A DNA stretch of 16,673 bases from Fidelibacterota bacterium (GCA_018263365.1 JAANXI010000088.1:1-16673), one strand, 5' to 3'. Positions 1 through 6,565 are shown, counted from the first letter of the stretch. Notes: generated by a model from the sequence alone, not told the origin. Numbers and translations: made by a program.

Positions 1-15
1 CTTCCTAAAAGGAAG
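1..15. repeat. Small hairpin at window edge
   Basis: CTTCCT and AGGAAG form a perfect 6-bp stem around AAA. It may be the tail of a terminator of a gene outside the window, but no T-run follows on the + strand, so its role is open. Confidence 0.3.
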
Positions 16-62
16 GGGACTATTGGTTTATGTTTCCCTTCTTTTTGATTTGAATCCTCCCC

Positions 63-91
63 TTGCAAATCGGAACGAACTCACCTATTAT
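63..91 (+). promoter_or_regulatory. Sigma70-like promoter for the nucleosidase gene
   Basis: TTGCAA (63-68), a 17-bp spacer and TATTAT (86-91) match the -35/-10 consensus at 4/6 and 5/6 positions. Transcription would start near 98, giving a leader of about 57 nt before the ATG at 155. This also argues against the upstream start at 23. Prediction from sequence only. Confidence 0.5.
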
Positions 92-154
92 TCCCGTTGT
101 GCGAACCATACATCACATTTTATCCATCAATACAATGACCAACAGGAAGCCAAT

Positions 155-820
155 ATGAATATTCTTTGCGCCGTCGCCCATCAAATGGAACTCGATCCGT
201 TCAAAGCCAAATACTCCGATGTGGAACAGTTCAATACCGGACACGGAAACCTGTACAGGCTCAATGGACATGCCGGAAATCTGAACTTAATTCGCACCGG
301 CATCGGGCTGGAGACTACCAGAAAAAGTCTTGAACATGCGCTGCAATTTCTTTCCAAAGATGTTAATGGTTATCCGGATGTAATCCTCAATTTCGGTACC
401 TGTGGCGCAATCCATCCGGAACGCGGGGTGGGAGACGTGGTGATCGGTACGGAAGTTCTGATGGAAGATCAGCCGTCGATTCCACTGAATTCCCAGTGGA
501 TTAACCGTTTTCGGGAATATTTGAACTTGCGCGAAAAAGAGAGCGTCGAAGGGATTATTTACACCACGGAGAAGGCCGTTGCGGATGAACGAACCCGAGA
601 CCGGATCTACCGGGAGACCCAAGCCCAGATCGTCGAAATGGAATGTTACAGCGTTGCACTGGTCGCAGAGGAACATGATATTCCGTTGCTCGCTGTGAAA
701 TGCATCAGCGACAATGCGGACGAATTTCTAATGAAGGATTTCCTGGCCAACGTGAACGAGACGATGACCGAACTAAGTGATATCATAGCGGGATTTATCG
801 ATTCCATTGTAGAGAATTAA
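155..820 (+). CDS. MTA/SAH nucleosidase-like protein (phosphorylase superfamily)
   Basis: Predicted cytosolic N-ribosyl hydrolase or phosphorylase of the PNP/UDP superfamily, 221 aa. These enzymes cleave the glycosidic bond of methylthioadenosine, S-adenosylhomocysteine or related nucleosides. Visible motifs are NFGTCGAI (79-86), the VEMECYSVA segment (160-168) and CISDNAD (183-189). By position, E12, E163 and D186 line up with the E12, E174 and D197 active-site residues of E. coli MTA/SAH nucleosidase. I chose the ATG at 155 because AGGAAG lies 5 nt upstream and a promoter sits at 63-91; the reading frame is open back to 23 but that part resembles nothing. Length fits the family (about 230 aa). 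Substrate is uncertain: futalosine hydrolase or another nucleosidase is possible. It is followed by 252 bp of non-coding sequence, so it probably stands alone. Confidence 0.78.
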   Translation: MNILCAVAHQMELDPFKAKYSDVEQFNTGHGNLYRLNGHAGNLNLIRTGIGLETTRKSLEHALQFLSKDVNGYPDVILNFGTCGAIHPERGVGDVVIGTEVLMEDQPSIPLNSQWINRFREYLNLREKESVEGIIYTTEKAVADERTRDRIYRETQAQIVEMECYSVALVAEEHDIPLLAVKCISDNADEFLMKDFLANVNETMTELSDIIAGFIDSIVEN

Positions 821-1072
821 GCCGTTCTGCACCGACAGAGGAACGTGCCTGCAGTGAAAGGTGAGACGTGAGAAAACGGTGAAAAGGCAGTAGTGAATAG
901 TGAAAAGTTAAAAACGGTCGTGAGTTGTGTATCTTGAGTCACCGTTTGAAAACTGTGACCTGTAATGGCCCGTTTGATGTGGAGATGGACAAATTATATG
1001 CCCGTGAAGTTCTCCCGCTTACAGATCGCAAAGCGGGTGTAAGCGGGAGTAACACTAAAGAATCCAAATGCA
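821..1072. other. Intergenic region with degenerate GTGA repeats
   Basis: About 855-912 is a run of loosely repeated GTGAAAR/GTGAGA units. An inverted pair AAACGGT (912-918) and ACCGTTT (941-947) follows. I see no gene. A weak promoter-like TATATG lies at 995-1000. Confidence 0.4.
1012..1049 (+). promoter_or_regulatory. 12-bp hairpin with an alternative pairing, upstream of glycosyltransferase
   Basis: CTCCCGCTTACA (1012-1023) and TGTAAGCGGGAG (1038-1049) are perfectly complementary around a 14-nt loop. The loop itself contains AAGCGGG (1031-1037), which can pair with CCCGCTT (1014-1020) instead, so two mutually exclusive hairpins are possible. It ends 23 nt before the GTG start and has no T-run. 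Confidence 0.5.
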
Positions 1073-1930
1073 GTGAAAATATCCGTCGTCGTTCCCGTCT
1101 ATAACCGCCCGGAGAAAGTACACCGGGTGATCAATTCCGTACTCGGGCAAACATCACCACCCGAAGAAATCCTGATTACCGATGATGGCTCCACAGACGA
1201 GACTCCAGATGTGTTACAAGAGTACTCCCAAAGATATCCAAACAAAATCCGGGTAATCACGCATGAGCAAAACCGGGGCGTCTCAGCGGCCAGAAATACG
1301 GCAATTCGCAATGCCGTCGGAGACTGGATTGCGCTGCTGGACTCCGACGACGAGTGGCTGCCGGAGAAACTGGAACGACAGGCCAAATTCCATGTGAAGC
1401 ATCCCGGCTTATTAATCTCCCAATGCAACGAAATCTGGATTCGCAACGGCAAGCGTGTAAATAAAAAAGATATTCATCAAAAACAGGGCGGACACATTTT
1501 CAAAGAGAGTCTGAAACTGTGCCTGGTAAGTCCATCGGCTGCGATGATTCATCATTCCATCTTTGAGGACATCGGATACTTCGATGAGTCAATGCCCGCC
1601 TGCGAGGATTACGATTTTTGGCTGCGGGTCCTGGTGAAACATCCTATCGGTCTGCTGAACGAAAACCTGCTGAGGCGTTATGGAGGGCACGCGGATCAGC
1701 TTTCCGCGAAATACTGGGGTATGGATCGCTGGCGCGTGCAAGCGATGGAAAAGCACCTGGACGCGGACATCCCATTGGACTGGAAAAAGGCGTTGTATGA
1801 GGAACTCATCGCCAAACTAAAAGTCCTCTACCAGGGCGCAGAAAAACGAGCCAAGCCGGAGGCAGAAAAGTACCGCCGGAAAATTGAGAATTATCAAAGT
1901 AGCTTAGGTGAGTTAAATACAGTGGATTGA
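1073..1930 (+). CDS. Family 2 glycosyltransferase
   Basis: A 285-aa GT-A fold glycosyltransferase that would move a sugar from a nucleotide-sugar donor to a glycan or lipid acceptor. The N-terminus has the ISVVVPVYNRP opening strand, DDGSTD at 37-42 (nucleotide binding), NRGVSAARN at 67-75 and the DSDD metal-binding motif at 90-93. An acidic ACEDYDFWLRV segment in the second half fits the catalytic base region. There is no transmembrane segment, so it is likely cytosolic or peripheral; the last 40 residues are Lys/Glu rich. The start is GTG at 1073; the nearby ATG at 1068 is out of frame. It is not flanked by other polysaccharide genes, so the acceptor cannot be guessed. Confidence 0.88.
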   Translation: MKISVVVPVYNRPEKVHRVINSVLGQTSPPEEILITDDGSTDETPDVLQEYSQRYPNKIRVITHEQNRGVSAARNTAIRNAVGDWIALLDSDDEWLPEKLERQAKFHVKHPGLLISQCNEIWIRNGKRVNKKDIHQKQGGHIFKESLKLCLVSPSAAMIHHSIFEDIGYFDESMPACEDYDFWLRVLVKHPIGLLNENLLRRYGGHADQLSAKYWGMDRWRVQAMEKHLDADIPLDWKKALYEELIAKLKVLYQGAEKRAKPEAEKYRRKIENYQSSLGELNTVD

Positions 1931-1944
1931 GACAATTGTGAAAT

Positions 1945-1978
1945 ATTGCGTGTTACGCAATACATAGTACGCAATAAT
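1945..1978. repeat. ACGCAATA dispersed repeat
   Basis: ATTGCGT (1945-1951) and ACGCAAT (1955-1961) form a 7-bp hairpin with a 3-nt loop. A further ACGCAATAAT copy lies at 1969-1978. TACGCAATAAT (1968-1978) recurs exactly at 15668-15678. Confidence 0.5.
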
Positions 1979-2123
1979 TCGTGATCCTCAATGGTTTCTC
2001 CGATGATTCTTTGAAAAGCATTCCCCTAAGTCGCTCACCAGAACTCTCATCCCTTTTTATCTTTGCCAAAAAACCGCTACATTTCCGGGAAAATTGAAAG
2101 AAGATCACAAGGATTCAATATAA

Positions 2124-2450
2124 ATGAATAAGCAGGTGGAACAGATTTCTCCCAGGGAATTACAAAAGCGGCTGGAGAAGAACTCGGTGAAACTCATCGA
2201 CGTCCGGGAGCAGCGCGAGTGGGATTACTGTCGCATCGAAGGCGCGGAATTAATCCCGGTACAGCAGGTTGCCGATACCGATATTGACGCCGAGACGGAT
2301 GACGAGATCGTATGCTACTGCCATACCGGACAGCGCAGTTATTTTGCGGCGCAAATTCTGCAGAGACAGGGATTTGAAAACGTCTATAATCTAAAGGGCG
2401 GGATCAACGCCTGTTCCGACGATGTCGATCCGAGCATTCCGAAGTACTGA
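2124..2450 (+). CDS. Single-domain rhodanese (sulfurtransferase)
   Basis: A 108-aa cytosolic rhodanese domain, which carries sulfur as a persulfide on its active-site Cys. LIDVREQREW (24-33) is the conserved early motif. The active-site loop is CHTGQR with Cys66. The C-terminal GGINA...DVDPSIPKY tail resembles the rhodanese domains attached to ThiF/MoeB-type proteins, although Cys replaces the usual Trp. AAGGA at 2109-2113 precedes the ATG by about 10 nt. The aminotransferase gene begins 2 nt after the stop, so the two are almost certainly co-transcribed. The acceptor is unknown; the desulfurase-MnmA pair about 10 kb away is one possible client, but nothing local shows that. Confidence 0.88.
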   Translation: MNKQVEQISPRELQKRLEKNSVKLIDVREQREWDYCRIEGAELIPVQQVADTDIDAETDDEIVCYCHTGQRSYFAAQILQRQGFENVYNLKGGINACSDDVDPSIPKY

Positions 2451-2452
2451 TT

Positions 2453-3289
2453 ATGGCTGATTATTACGTTAACAGAGAATGGGTGCCTATTGAGAAAGCC
2501 GGAATACCGCTGGATGAAGCAGGTTTTCTGCGGGGAGACGGGATTTTCGAATCCCTTTCGCTGGAAAACGGCGGGTTTTTTCGCCTGGGCGATCACCTGA
2601 ACCGCCTGTTCGATGGCCTGGAAAAGATTCGAATACAGTCCGAAGAATCCAAAGAAGAACTGGCGGGTGTAATCCGCAGATCGGAAGAGCACAACGTCAG
2701 AACTGACGCCATTATCCGGGTTATCGTGACCCGCGGTATTTACGAGGGATCGCCGTGGGACTATTCCGGGCCGAACAGTTTGTACATTACCCATACACCA
2801 CCGCCGGAACTGCCGGAAAGTCCGGCGAAAGTCGTGTATCTGGACGAAACGAACTATCCGCTGATACGACGGCATCCCGCTATTAAATCGCTGAATTACC
2901 TGGGCAACATGCTGGCCAAAATGGACGCGCATGACACTGGAGCGTTTGAGCCGATTTTATATAATAAGGACGGCTACATCACCGAAGGCGGCATCCGGAA
3001 CATCTTTTACGTGAAAGCCGGTGTGCTGCTGACACCGCCGTTATCGCTGGGAATTCTCCCCGGCACCATGCGGGATGCCGTTATGGAGGTCGCTGAGCGG
3101 GAAGACATCAACTGGGAGGAACGCCTGATTTCCATTGATGAAGTGGGGGACACGGATGAGGCCTTCTTAACCAGCACCGCCGTCAAAATCCTGCCGGTGG
3201 AGTGGATCAACTGGACGAGCGACTATGTTGTAACATCTCGGCTGACTGATGCTCTAAATACGTTTATCGAACAGGAACGTGAATTTTAG
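2453..3289 (+). CDS. Class IV PLP-dependent aminotransferase
   Basis: A 278-aa fold-type IV PLP enzyme, the group that holds branched-chain aminotransferase, D-amino-acid aminotransferase and aminodeoxychorismate lyase. The N-terminal RGDGIFES motif (27-34) is typical. Lys145 in IKSLNYL is the likely Schiff-base lysine, Glu178 in ITEGG contacts the PLP ring, and ILPGTMR (201-207) and TSTAVKILPV (240-249) complete the cofactor and substrate pocket. Length is right for the family. The sequence alone does not separate the three activities; a branched-chain aminotransferase would touch the 2-ketoisovalerate used by PanB, but that is speculation. It starts 2 nt after the rhodanese stop. Confidence 0.85.
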   Translation: MADYYVNREWVPIEKAGIPLDEAGFLRGDGIFESLSLENGGFFRLGDHLNRLFDGLEKIRIQSEESKEELAGVIRRSEEHNVRTDAIIRVIVTRGIYEGSPWDYSGPNSLYITHTPPPELPESPAKVVYLDETNYPLIRRHPAIKSLNYLGNMLAKMDAHDTGAFEPILYNKDGYITEGGIRNIFYVKAGVLLTPPLSLGILPGTMRDAVMEVAEREDINWEERLISIDEVGDTDEAFLTSTAVKILPVEWINWTSDYVVTSRLTDALNTFIEQEREF

Positions 3290-3327
3290 GAACCACGAAT
3301 ACAAACAGAACGAGGATATACAGGCAG

Positions 3328-3897
3328 ATGGCATTCAAATTCAAAGAAGAAAAAGCAGAAAAACTGGAAAAATCCCGGCGATATGATGACTTCCGGCCGA
3401 AATCGCGGTTGCGGAAAGCCGGCTTTTCGGAGGGACAACGCGTGCTGGATATCGGCTCCGGCACCGGCTTTTATACACGGGCAGCATCGCAATTAGTAAA
3501 GAGTGACGGCTTTGTCGTCGGTATCGATATTTTGAAGGGAATGATAGAGAAGGCGACCACCCTTGGCGTGCCGGAAAATGTGGAGTATCGTCTGTCCAAA
3601 GAATCTGAATTTCCGGTGGATGACGGCGAGTTCGACTGGGCGATTATGACGAATCTGTATCACGAACTCCACGAGCCGGATGACTTTATCGGGGAGATCC
3701 GGCGGGCGTTAAAACCGGATGGGCATCTGTATCTGACGGACTGGATTCCTCAGGAGGAAGAGGACGGCCCGCCGACCGAACATCGCGTGGCAAAATTCAC
3801 GGTTGTTGCGGCATTTGAAGAACACGGATTCCGGGTAGAGTCCGAAGCAGAATTGAATAATTCTCATTATGAACTGGTGTTAATAAGCGAAGAATAA
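3328..3897 (+). CDS. Class I SAM-dependent methyltransferase
   Basis: A 189-aa Rossmann-fold methyltransferase, of the Methyltransf_11/UbiE-like type. Motif I VLDIGSGTGFY lies at 39-49, the acidic end of the second strand at GIDILKGMIEKA (65-76), motif II around FDWAIMTNLYHELHEPD (102-118) and the post-motif LKPDGHLYLTDW at 128-139. The Lys/Glu-rich N-terminal 30 residues look like a substrate-binding helix. There is no membrane segment. It lies 38 nt after the aminotransferase and 15 nt before the membrane rhodanese, so it belongs to the same transcription unit. Such small methylases next to rhodaneses sometimes act on metalloids or thiols, but the substrate here cannot be named. Confidence 0.85.
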   Translation: MAFKFKEEKAEKLEKSRRYDDFRPKSRLRKAGFSEGQRVLDIGSGTGFYTRAASQLVKSDGFVVGIDILKGMIEKATTLGVPENVEYRLSKESEFPVDDGEFDWAIMTNLYHELHEPDDFIGEIRRALKPDGHLYLTDWIPQEEEDGPPTEHRVAKFTVVAAFEEHGFRVESEAELNNSHYELVLISEE

Positions 3898-3912
3898 AAC
3901 GAAAGAAAAACG

Positions 3913-4374
3913 ATGGCTGATAAAAAGTATTACCTGAGAAACATTGCACTAACCGTCGTCACGTTGGTGGTGTTGGGCGCGATTGTCTACACAAGTTTTA
4001 CCCAGAAGGGCGGCTACCAAAACCTGTCCGTGCAGGAGGTAAAGGAGCGGATGGACTCCGGATCGGATAATTTCGTCCTTATTGACGTGCGGACGGAAGG
4101 GGAATATACAGGGCAGCTGGGACATCTGGGTAACGCGCCGCTGTATCCAATCCAGAATCTGGATATCCAGTACCACGAACTGGAGAAATATCAGGAAGCG
4201 GATAAAGACCTTATCCTGTATAGCCGATCGGGTAACCGCAGCAGACGCGCCGCCGAATTTCTCCAGAAGAACGGATTCGAAAATATCTTCAACATGGAAG
4301 GCGGAATGCGGGCCTGGAATGCCGAATACGGTCGTCCGTCCAACAGCGATACGCCACCGCCGAATGTGGAGTGA
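3913..4374 (+). CDS. Membrane-anchored rhodanese-like protein with Cys-to-Ser active site
   Basis: A 153-aa protein with an N-terminal transmembrane anchor (about 8-29), followed by one rhodanese domain that probably faces the periplasm. The domain shows VLIDVRTEGEY (55-65), the loop YSRSGNRS (103-110) and the C-terminal NMEGGMRAW (127-135). The position normally held by the persulfide-forming Cys is Ser104 (codon AGC, 4222-4224), so classical sulfurtransfer is unlikely. A Pro/Asn-rich tail ends the protein. It is the last gene of the 2124-4374 run and converges on the - strand marC-type gene. It may bind an anion or protein rather than transfer sulfur. The fold assignment is firm; the function is not. 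Confidence 0.85.
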   Translation: MADKKYYLRNIALTVVTLVVLGAIVYTSFTQKGGYQNLSVQEVKERMDSGSDNFVLIDVRTEGEYTGQLGHLGNAPLYPIQNLDIQYHELEKYQEADKDLILYSRSGNRSRRAAEFLQKNGFENIFNMEGGMRAWNAEYGRPSNSDTPPPNVE

Positions 4375-4443
4375 TTCTGTAAGTTTTTTTATCTTGAATT
4401 ACGATCGTGGAGACGCGGTTTTTCGTGCTTTACCGATAGTATC

Positions 4444-5097
4444 TTATCCTACTGCATTCCGGATAATCTCGGTAAGAATCGGTTTTACACCGTCGATAAT
4501 AAACTGGACGGCAATGACCATCACAATAAGCCCCATAATTCGGGAGATAATCCGCATTCCGGAGTTCCCCAGCAGTGCGCTGAGTTTAGGCGCAGTCCTC
4601 AACACGATATAAGTAGCAATCAGAGTAACGATGATTGCGAGAATTACAATGCCAAGAGTGAGCAGAGAGTCCGATTCACCGCTCAGAATCATCGTGGATG
4701 TCAGCGCACCCGGCCCACAAATCACCGGGACGCCCAGCGGAATAATTCCGACATCTTCTCTGGTTAGTGCTTCGCTGTCCTCTTTTCTGGAATGTTTTGT
4801 CCGGGAGAGACGGGCTTGCATCATATCCAGACCGATGCGGAAGAAAAGGAGACCACCGGCAATCCGGAACGCGTTGATAGTAATGCCAAAAAACTTAAAG
4901 ATCAGATTGCCGGTAATGGCAAAAATCACCATAAGAGCAAAAGCGGTCAGTACTCCCCGGCGAGCGGCCACAGTTTTTCGATGTTCGTCATAGTGCTCCG
5001 TCATACCTAGGTACAACGGCGCTATCCCCACCGGATTTACCAGTGTGAAGAGCGAAGACAGTGCAAAGATGAAAAATGGTAAAGGTGCAGTGGGCAT
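4444..5097 (-). CDS. MarC-family integral membrane protein
   Basis: A 217-aa protein of the MarC (UPF0056) family, with about six hydrophobic segments. Family landmarks are FTLVNPVGIAPLYLGMT near residues 17-33 and the internal-repeat counterpart PLGVPVICGPGALTSTMIL in the second half. A charged loop with KHSRKEDSE lies between the halves. The biochemical function of MarC proteins is unknown; the original link to multiple antibiotic resistance has been withdrawn, and some relatives are considered transporters. It is the only - strand gene here, divergent from the ArsR operon and convergent with the membrane rhodanese. No Shine-Dalgarno is visible before its ATG. A second, clearly different MarC protein is encoded at 11200-11796. 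Confidence 0.88.
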   Translation of the reverse strand: MPTAPLPFFIFALSSLFTLVNPVGIAPLYLGMTEHYDEHRKTVAARRGVLTAFALMVIFAITGNLIFKFFGITINAFRIAGGLLFFRIGLDMMQARLSRTKHSRKEDSEALTREDVGIIPLGVPVICGPGALTSTMILSGESDSLLTLGIVILAIIVTLIATYIVLRTAPKLSALLGNSGMRIISRIMGLIVMVIAVQFIIDGVKPILTEIIRNAVG

Positions 5098-5256
5098 ATT
5101 TTATTGTCTGATTTTGTAACGTTTTGAAAGCCATGCAATCGAATGGTGTATGGCAAAATGGATTTACGCGATTCCGATACGGCAGCGTTTTGAAATTGTC
5201 AGAGGAACACTTACATTACATACGATAAATGCTATATAGATGAAACAGGATAAAAA
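5098..5256. promoter_or_regulatory. Divergent promoter region between marC-type gene and arsR-type gene
   Basis: This 159-bp gap must hold promoters for both directions. Toward arsR, TTGAAA (5190-5195) with a 16-bp spacer and TACATT (5212-5217) is the best candidate. CGTTTTGAAA occurs twice in direct orientation, at 5120-5129 and 5186-5195, 66 bp apart. I found no convincing ArsR-type dyad operator. AGGA at 5247-5250 serves as ribosome binding site for the ATG at 5257. Confidence 0.35.
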
Positions 5257-5562
5257 ATGACAACTTCGACCATAGATTTAGATGCAGAGCAATTGCAGCA
5301 CGCGGCAGTAGTGCTGAAAACACTAGGGCATCCCATCAGACTGGGGATCATTGAAACGCTGGAGGCCGGCCCGAGGAATGTGTCGGATATCCAGGAATCC
5401 ATTGGAGAGCCGCAGGCAATTACTTCGCAGCATCTCCGGTTGATGGAATCCCGCGATATTCTGTCCTCCGAACGGGATGGAGTGCAGGTGTTTTACCAGC
5501 TGAAAAATCAGTTTATCACACAGATTCTGGAGTGTATCAAATCATGTGGCAGCAAATTATAG
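5257..5562 (+). CDS. ArsR/SmtB-family winged-helix regulator
   Basis: A 101-aa homodimeric DNA-binding repressor type. LKTLGHPIRLGIIETL (20-35) is the classic ArsR entry helix, ITSQHLRLMESRDIL (55-69) is the recognition helix and turn, and SSERDGVQVFYQLKN (70-84) the wing. There is no CVC metal motif in the recognition helix. The only cysteines are C93 and C97, on the C-terminal helix near the expected dimer interface, where some family members bind metals or form thiol-based switches. Its 3' end overlaps the next gene by 19 nt, suggesting it controls this operon and is translated with it. Inducer unknown. Confidence 0.9.
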   Translation: MTTSTIDLDAEQLQHAAVVLKTLGHPIRLGIIETLEAGPRNVSDIQESIGEPQAITSQHLRLMESRDILSSERDGVQVFYQLKNQFITQILECIKSCGSKL

Positions 5563-5783
5563 CCCGGCAGTGGTGGAAGCCAGCCCTCGGCGTATTTTTC
5601 GGGGGACTTGCCGGCTTTGGATATTACTATTTCATCGGGTGTGCTGCGGGTACGTGTCCGCTGCAGTCCAATCCGTATGTCATGACAGGATACGGAATAT
5701 TGCTGGGCCTTGTCCTGGGCATCCCCGGGAAAAAGAAGAACGAATCAGATAATGCAAAAAATGAAGTGAAGGAGAAAGCATAA
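5544..5783 (+). CDS. DUF6132-family small membrane protein
   Basis: A 79-aa protein with two hydrophobic segments (about 13-30 and 46-60) and a Lys/Glu-rich tail. GYYYFIGCAAGTCPLQSNPY (26-45) matches what I know of DUF6132, where the two cysteines (C33 and C38) flank a small-residue loop at the membrane. I prefer the ATG at 5544; an in-frame GTG lies at 5532. Either way it starts inside the arsR gene, which points to translational coupling. Its stop codon overlaps the next ATG (TAATG). The family has no established function; the paired cysteines and thiol-type neighbours suggest redox, sulfur or metal handling, which is inference. Confidence 0.8.
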   Translation: MWQQIIARQWWKPALGVFFGGLAGFGYYYFIGCAAGTCPLQSNPYVMTGYGILLGLVLGIPGKKKNESDNAKNEVKEKA

Positions 5784-6181
5784 TGCAGTACGGACATTCA
5801 CGAGTCGTTGACCTCTCCTATGAAGACGCGCTCAAACGGACGGAAGCAGAGCTGAAGGAGCGCGGATTCGGCGTATTGACGGAAATTGATGTGAAAGCGA
5901 CATTGAAAAAGAAACTGGACGAAGACATCAACAATTATAAAATCCTGGGCGCGTGTAACCCGCCGTATGCGCACCAGGCTTTGCAGATGGAGCAGGAATT
6001 GGGATTGTTGCTCCCGTGCAACGTTATCGTATACACCGCGGATAACGGAGAGACCATCGTTTCTTCGGTGAACGCCAAAGCGATGCTTTCGGTCGTGGAC
6101 AATCCAGAGATGGACGAGGTGGCGTCAGAGATAACAAATATGCTGAAGGAAGCAGTAGACGCGGTAGCGGATAACGCGTAA
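5783..6181 (+). CDS. DUF302-domain protein
   Basis: A 132-aa protein made almost wholly of one DUF302 domain. Landmarks are the ALKRTEAELKERGFGVLTEI opening, ILGACNPPYAHQAL (54-67) and GLLLPCNVIVY (74-84), which place the two conserved cysteines at C58 and C79. There is no signal peptide, so it is probably cytosolic. DUF302 proteins are structurally characterised but their role is not settled; they are often found beside sulfur, thioredoxin or metal genes. The gene overlaps its neighbours at both ends through TAATG junctions (5781-5785 and 6179-6183), so its product level is likely tied to the DUF6132 protein and to the microprotein downstream. Confidence 0.88.
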   Translation: MQYGHSRVVDLSYEDALKRTEAELKERGFGVLTEIDVKATLKKKLDEDINNYKILGACNPPYAHQALQMEQELGLLLPCNVIVYTADNGETIVSSVNAKAMLSVVDNPEMDEVASEITNMLKEAVDAVADNA

Positions 6182-6279
6182 TGGATGCGGTTGTCGAAAC
6201 GCTGTCCATCGTTCTCTTTTTCGCAGTGTACTACATTTTCTTACGATGGATCGCCCCGAAAACCGGGGCGCCGACCTGA
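6181..6279 (+). CDS. 32-residue single-span membrane microprotein
   Basis: A short ORF whose ATG shares its A with the DUF302 stop codon, the same TAATG junction used one gene earlier. It encodes a short acidic N-terminus (MDAVVET), one hydrophobic helix (about residues 8-24, rich in Leu, Ile, Val, Phe and Tyr), Arg at 22 after the helix core, and a C-terminal PKTGAPT. The charge pattern suggests N-outside or N-inside topology cannot be decided, but membrane insertion is likely. I do not recognise a named family. Support comes from the precise overlap, the intact frame and the membrane-type composition. Such tiny ORFs are usually missed by automated annotation. It could be a partner or regulator of the DUF6132 protein. 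Confidence 0.6.
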   Translation: MDAVVETLSIVLFFAVYYIFLRWIAPKTGAPT

Positions 6280-6280
6280 G

Positions 6281-6311
6281 GCGTTCCGTTTCCTCAGGCT
6301 GAGGAGAACGC
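6281..6311 (+). promoter_or_regulatory. Bipartite hairpin between microprotein and FmdB gene
   Basis: GCGTTC (6281-6286) pairs with GAACGC (6306-6311), and TCCTCA (6291-6296) with TGAGGA (6300-6305), leaving a GGC loop and a 4-nt bulge. There is no T-run, so it is more likely an RNA-processing or stability element than a terminator. Confidence 0.45.
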
Positions 6312-6361
6312 GAAAAATAGTTGTGCAAGCATAGAATTAGAGGCAGAGGAGTCAGACAAAC

Positions 6362-6565
6362 ATGCCGATGTATGAATACCGGTGCCGGAATTGTGGCGCT
6401 ACATTTGATGAACTTGTGATCTCTGCTCAGGAAGAAGTGCAATGCCCGGAGTGTGACGAATATACCACAGAAAAACTGATGTCAGCATTCGCCTCCGGTG
6501 GCAGCAGCGGTTCCAGCTATGCCGGCGCTTCAGGCGGCGGCTGCGGAACCAGCGGCTTCACCTGA
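6362..6565 (+). CDS. FmdB-family zinc-ribbon protein
   Basis: A 67-aa protein of the FmdB/CxxC_CxxC_SSSS type. MPMYEYRCRNCG is the usual start, and C8, C11, C28 and C31 form a four-cysteine zinc ribbon. The remaining third is a flexible Gly/Ser tail ending near a late Cys. The family is widespread and described as putative regulatory; no activity is proved. A GAGGAG stretch at 6346-6351 lies 10 nt before the ATG. It follows the microprotein by 82 bp containing a hairpin and precedes a strong terminator, so it is probably the last gene of the arsR operon, or a separately adjusted member of it. Confidence 0.88.
   Translation: MPMYEYRCRNCGATFDELVISAQEEVQCPECDEYTTEKLMSAFASGGSSGSSYAGASGGGCGTSGFT

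Noticed and set aside
23..154. 44-residue N-terminal extension of the nucleosidase-like gene
   Set aside because: It resembles nothing, a promoter lies inside it, and AGGAAG plus an ATG at 155 give the family's normal N-terminus.
4375..4443. Bidirectional terminator between convergent genes
   Set aside because: A T7 run is present at 4384-4390 but only 4-bp stems could be found on either strand.
5219..5242. ArsR operator dyad upstream of the regulator
   Set aside because: Only four outer bases are symmetric, which is no better than chance.
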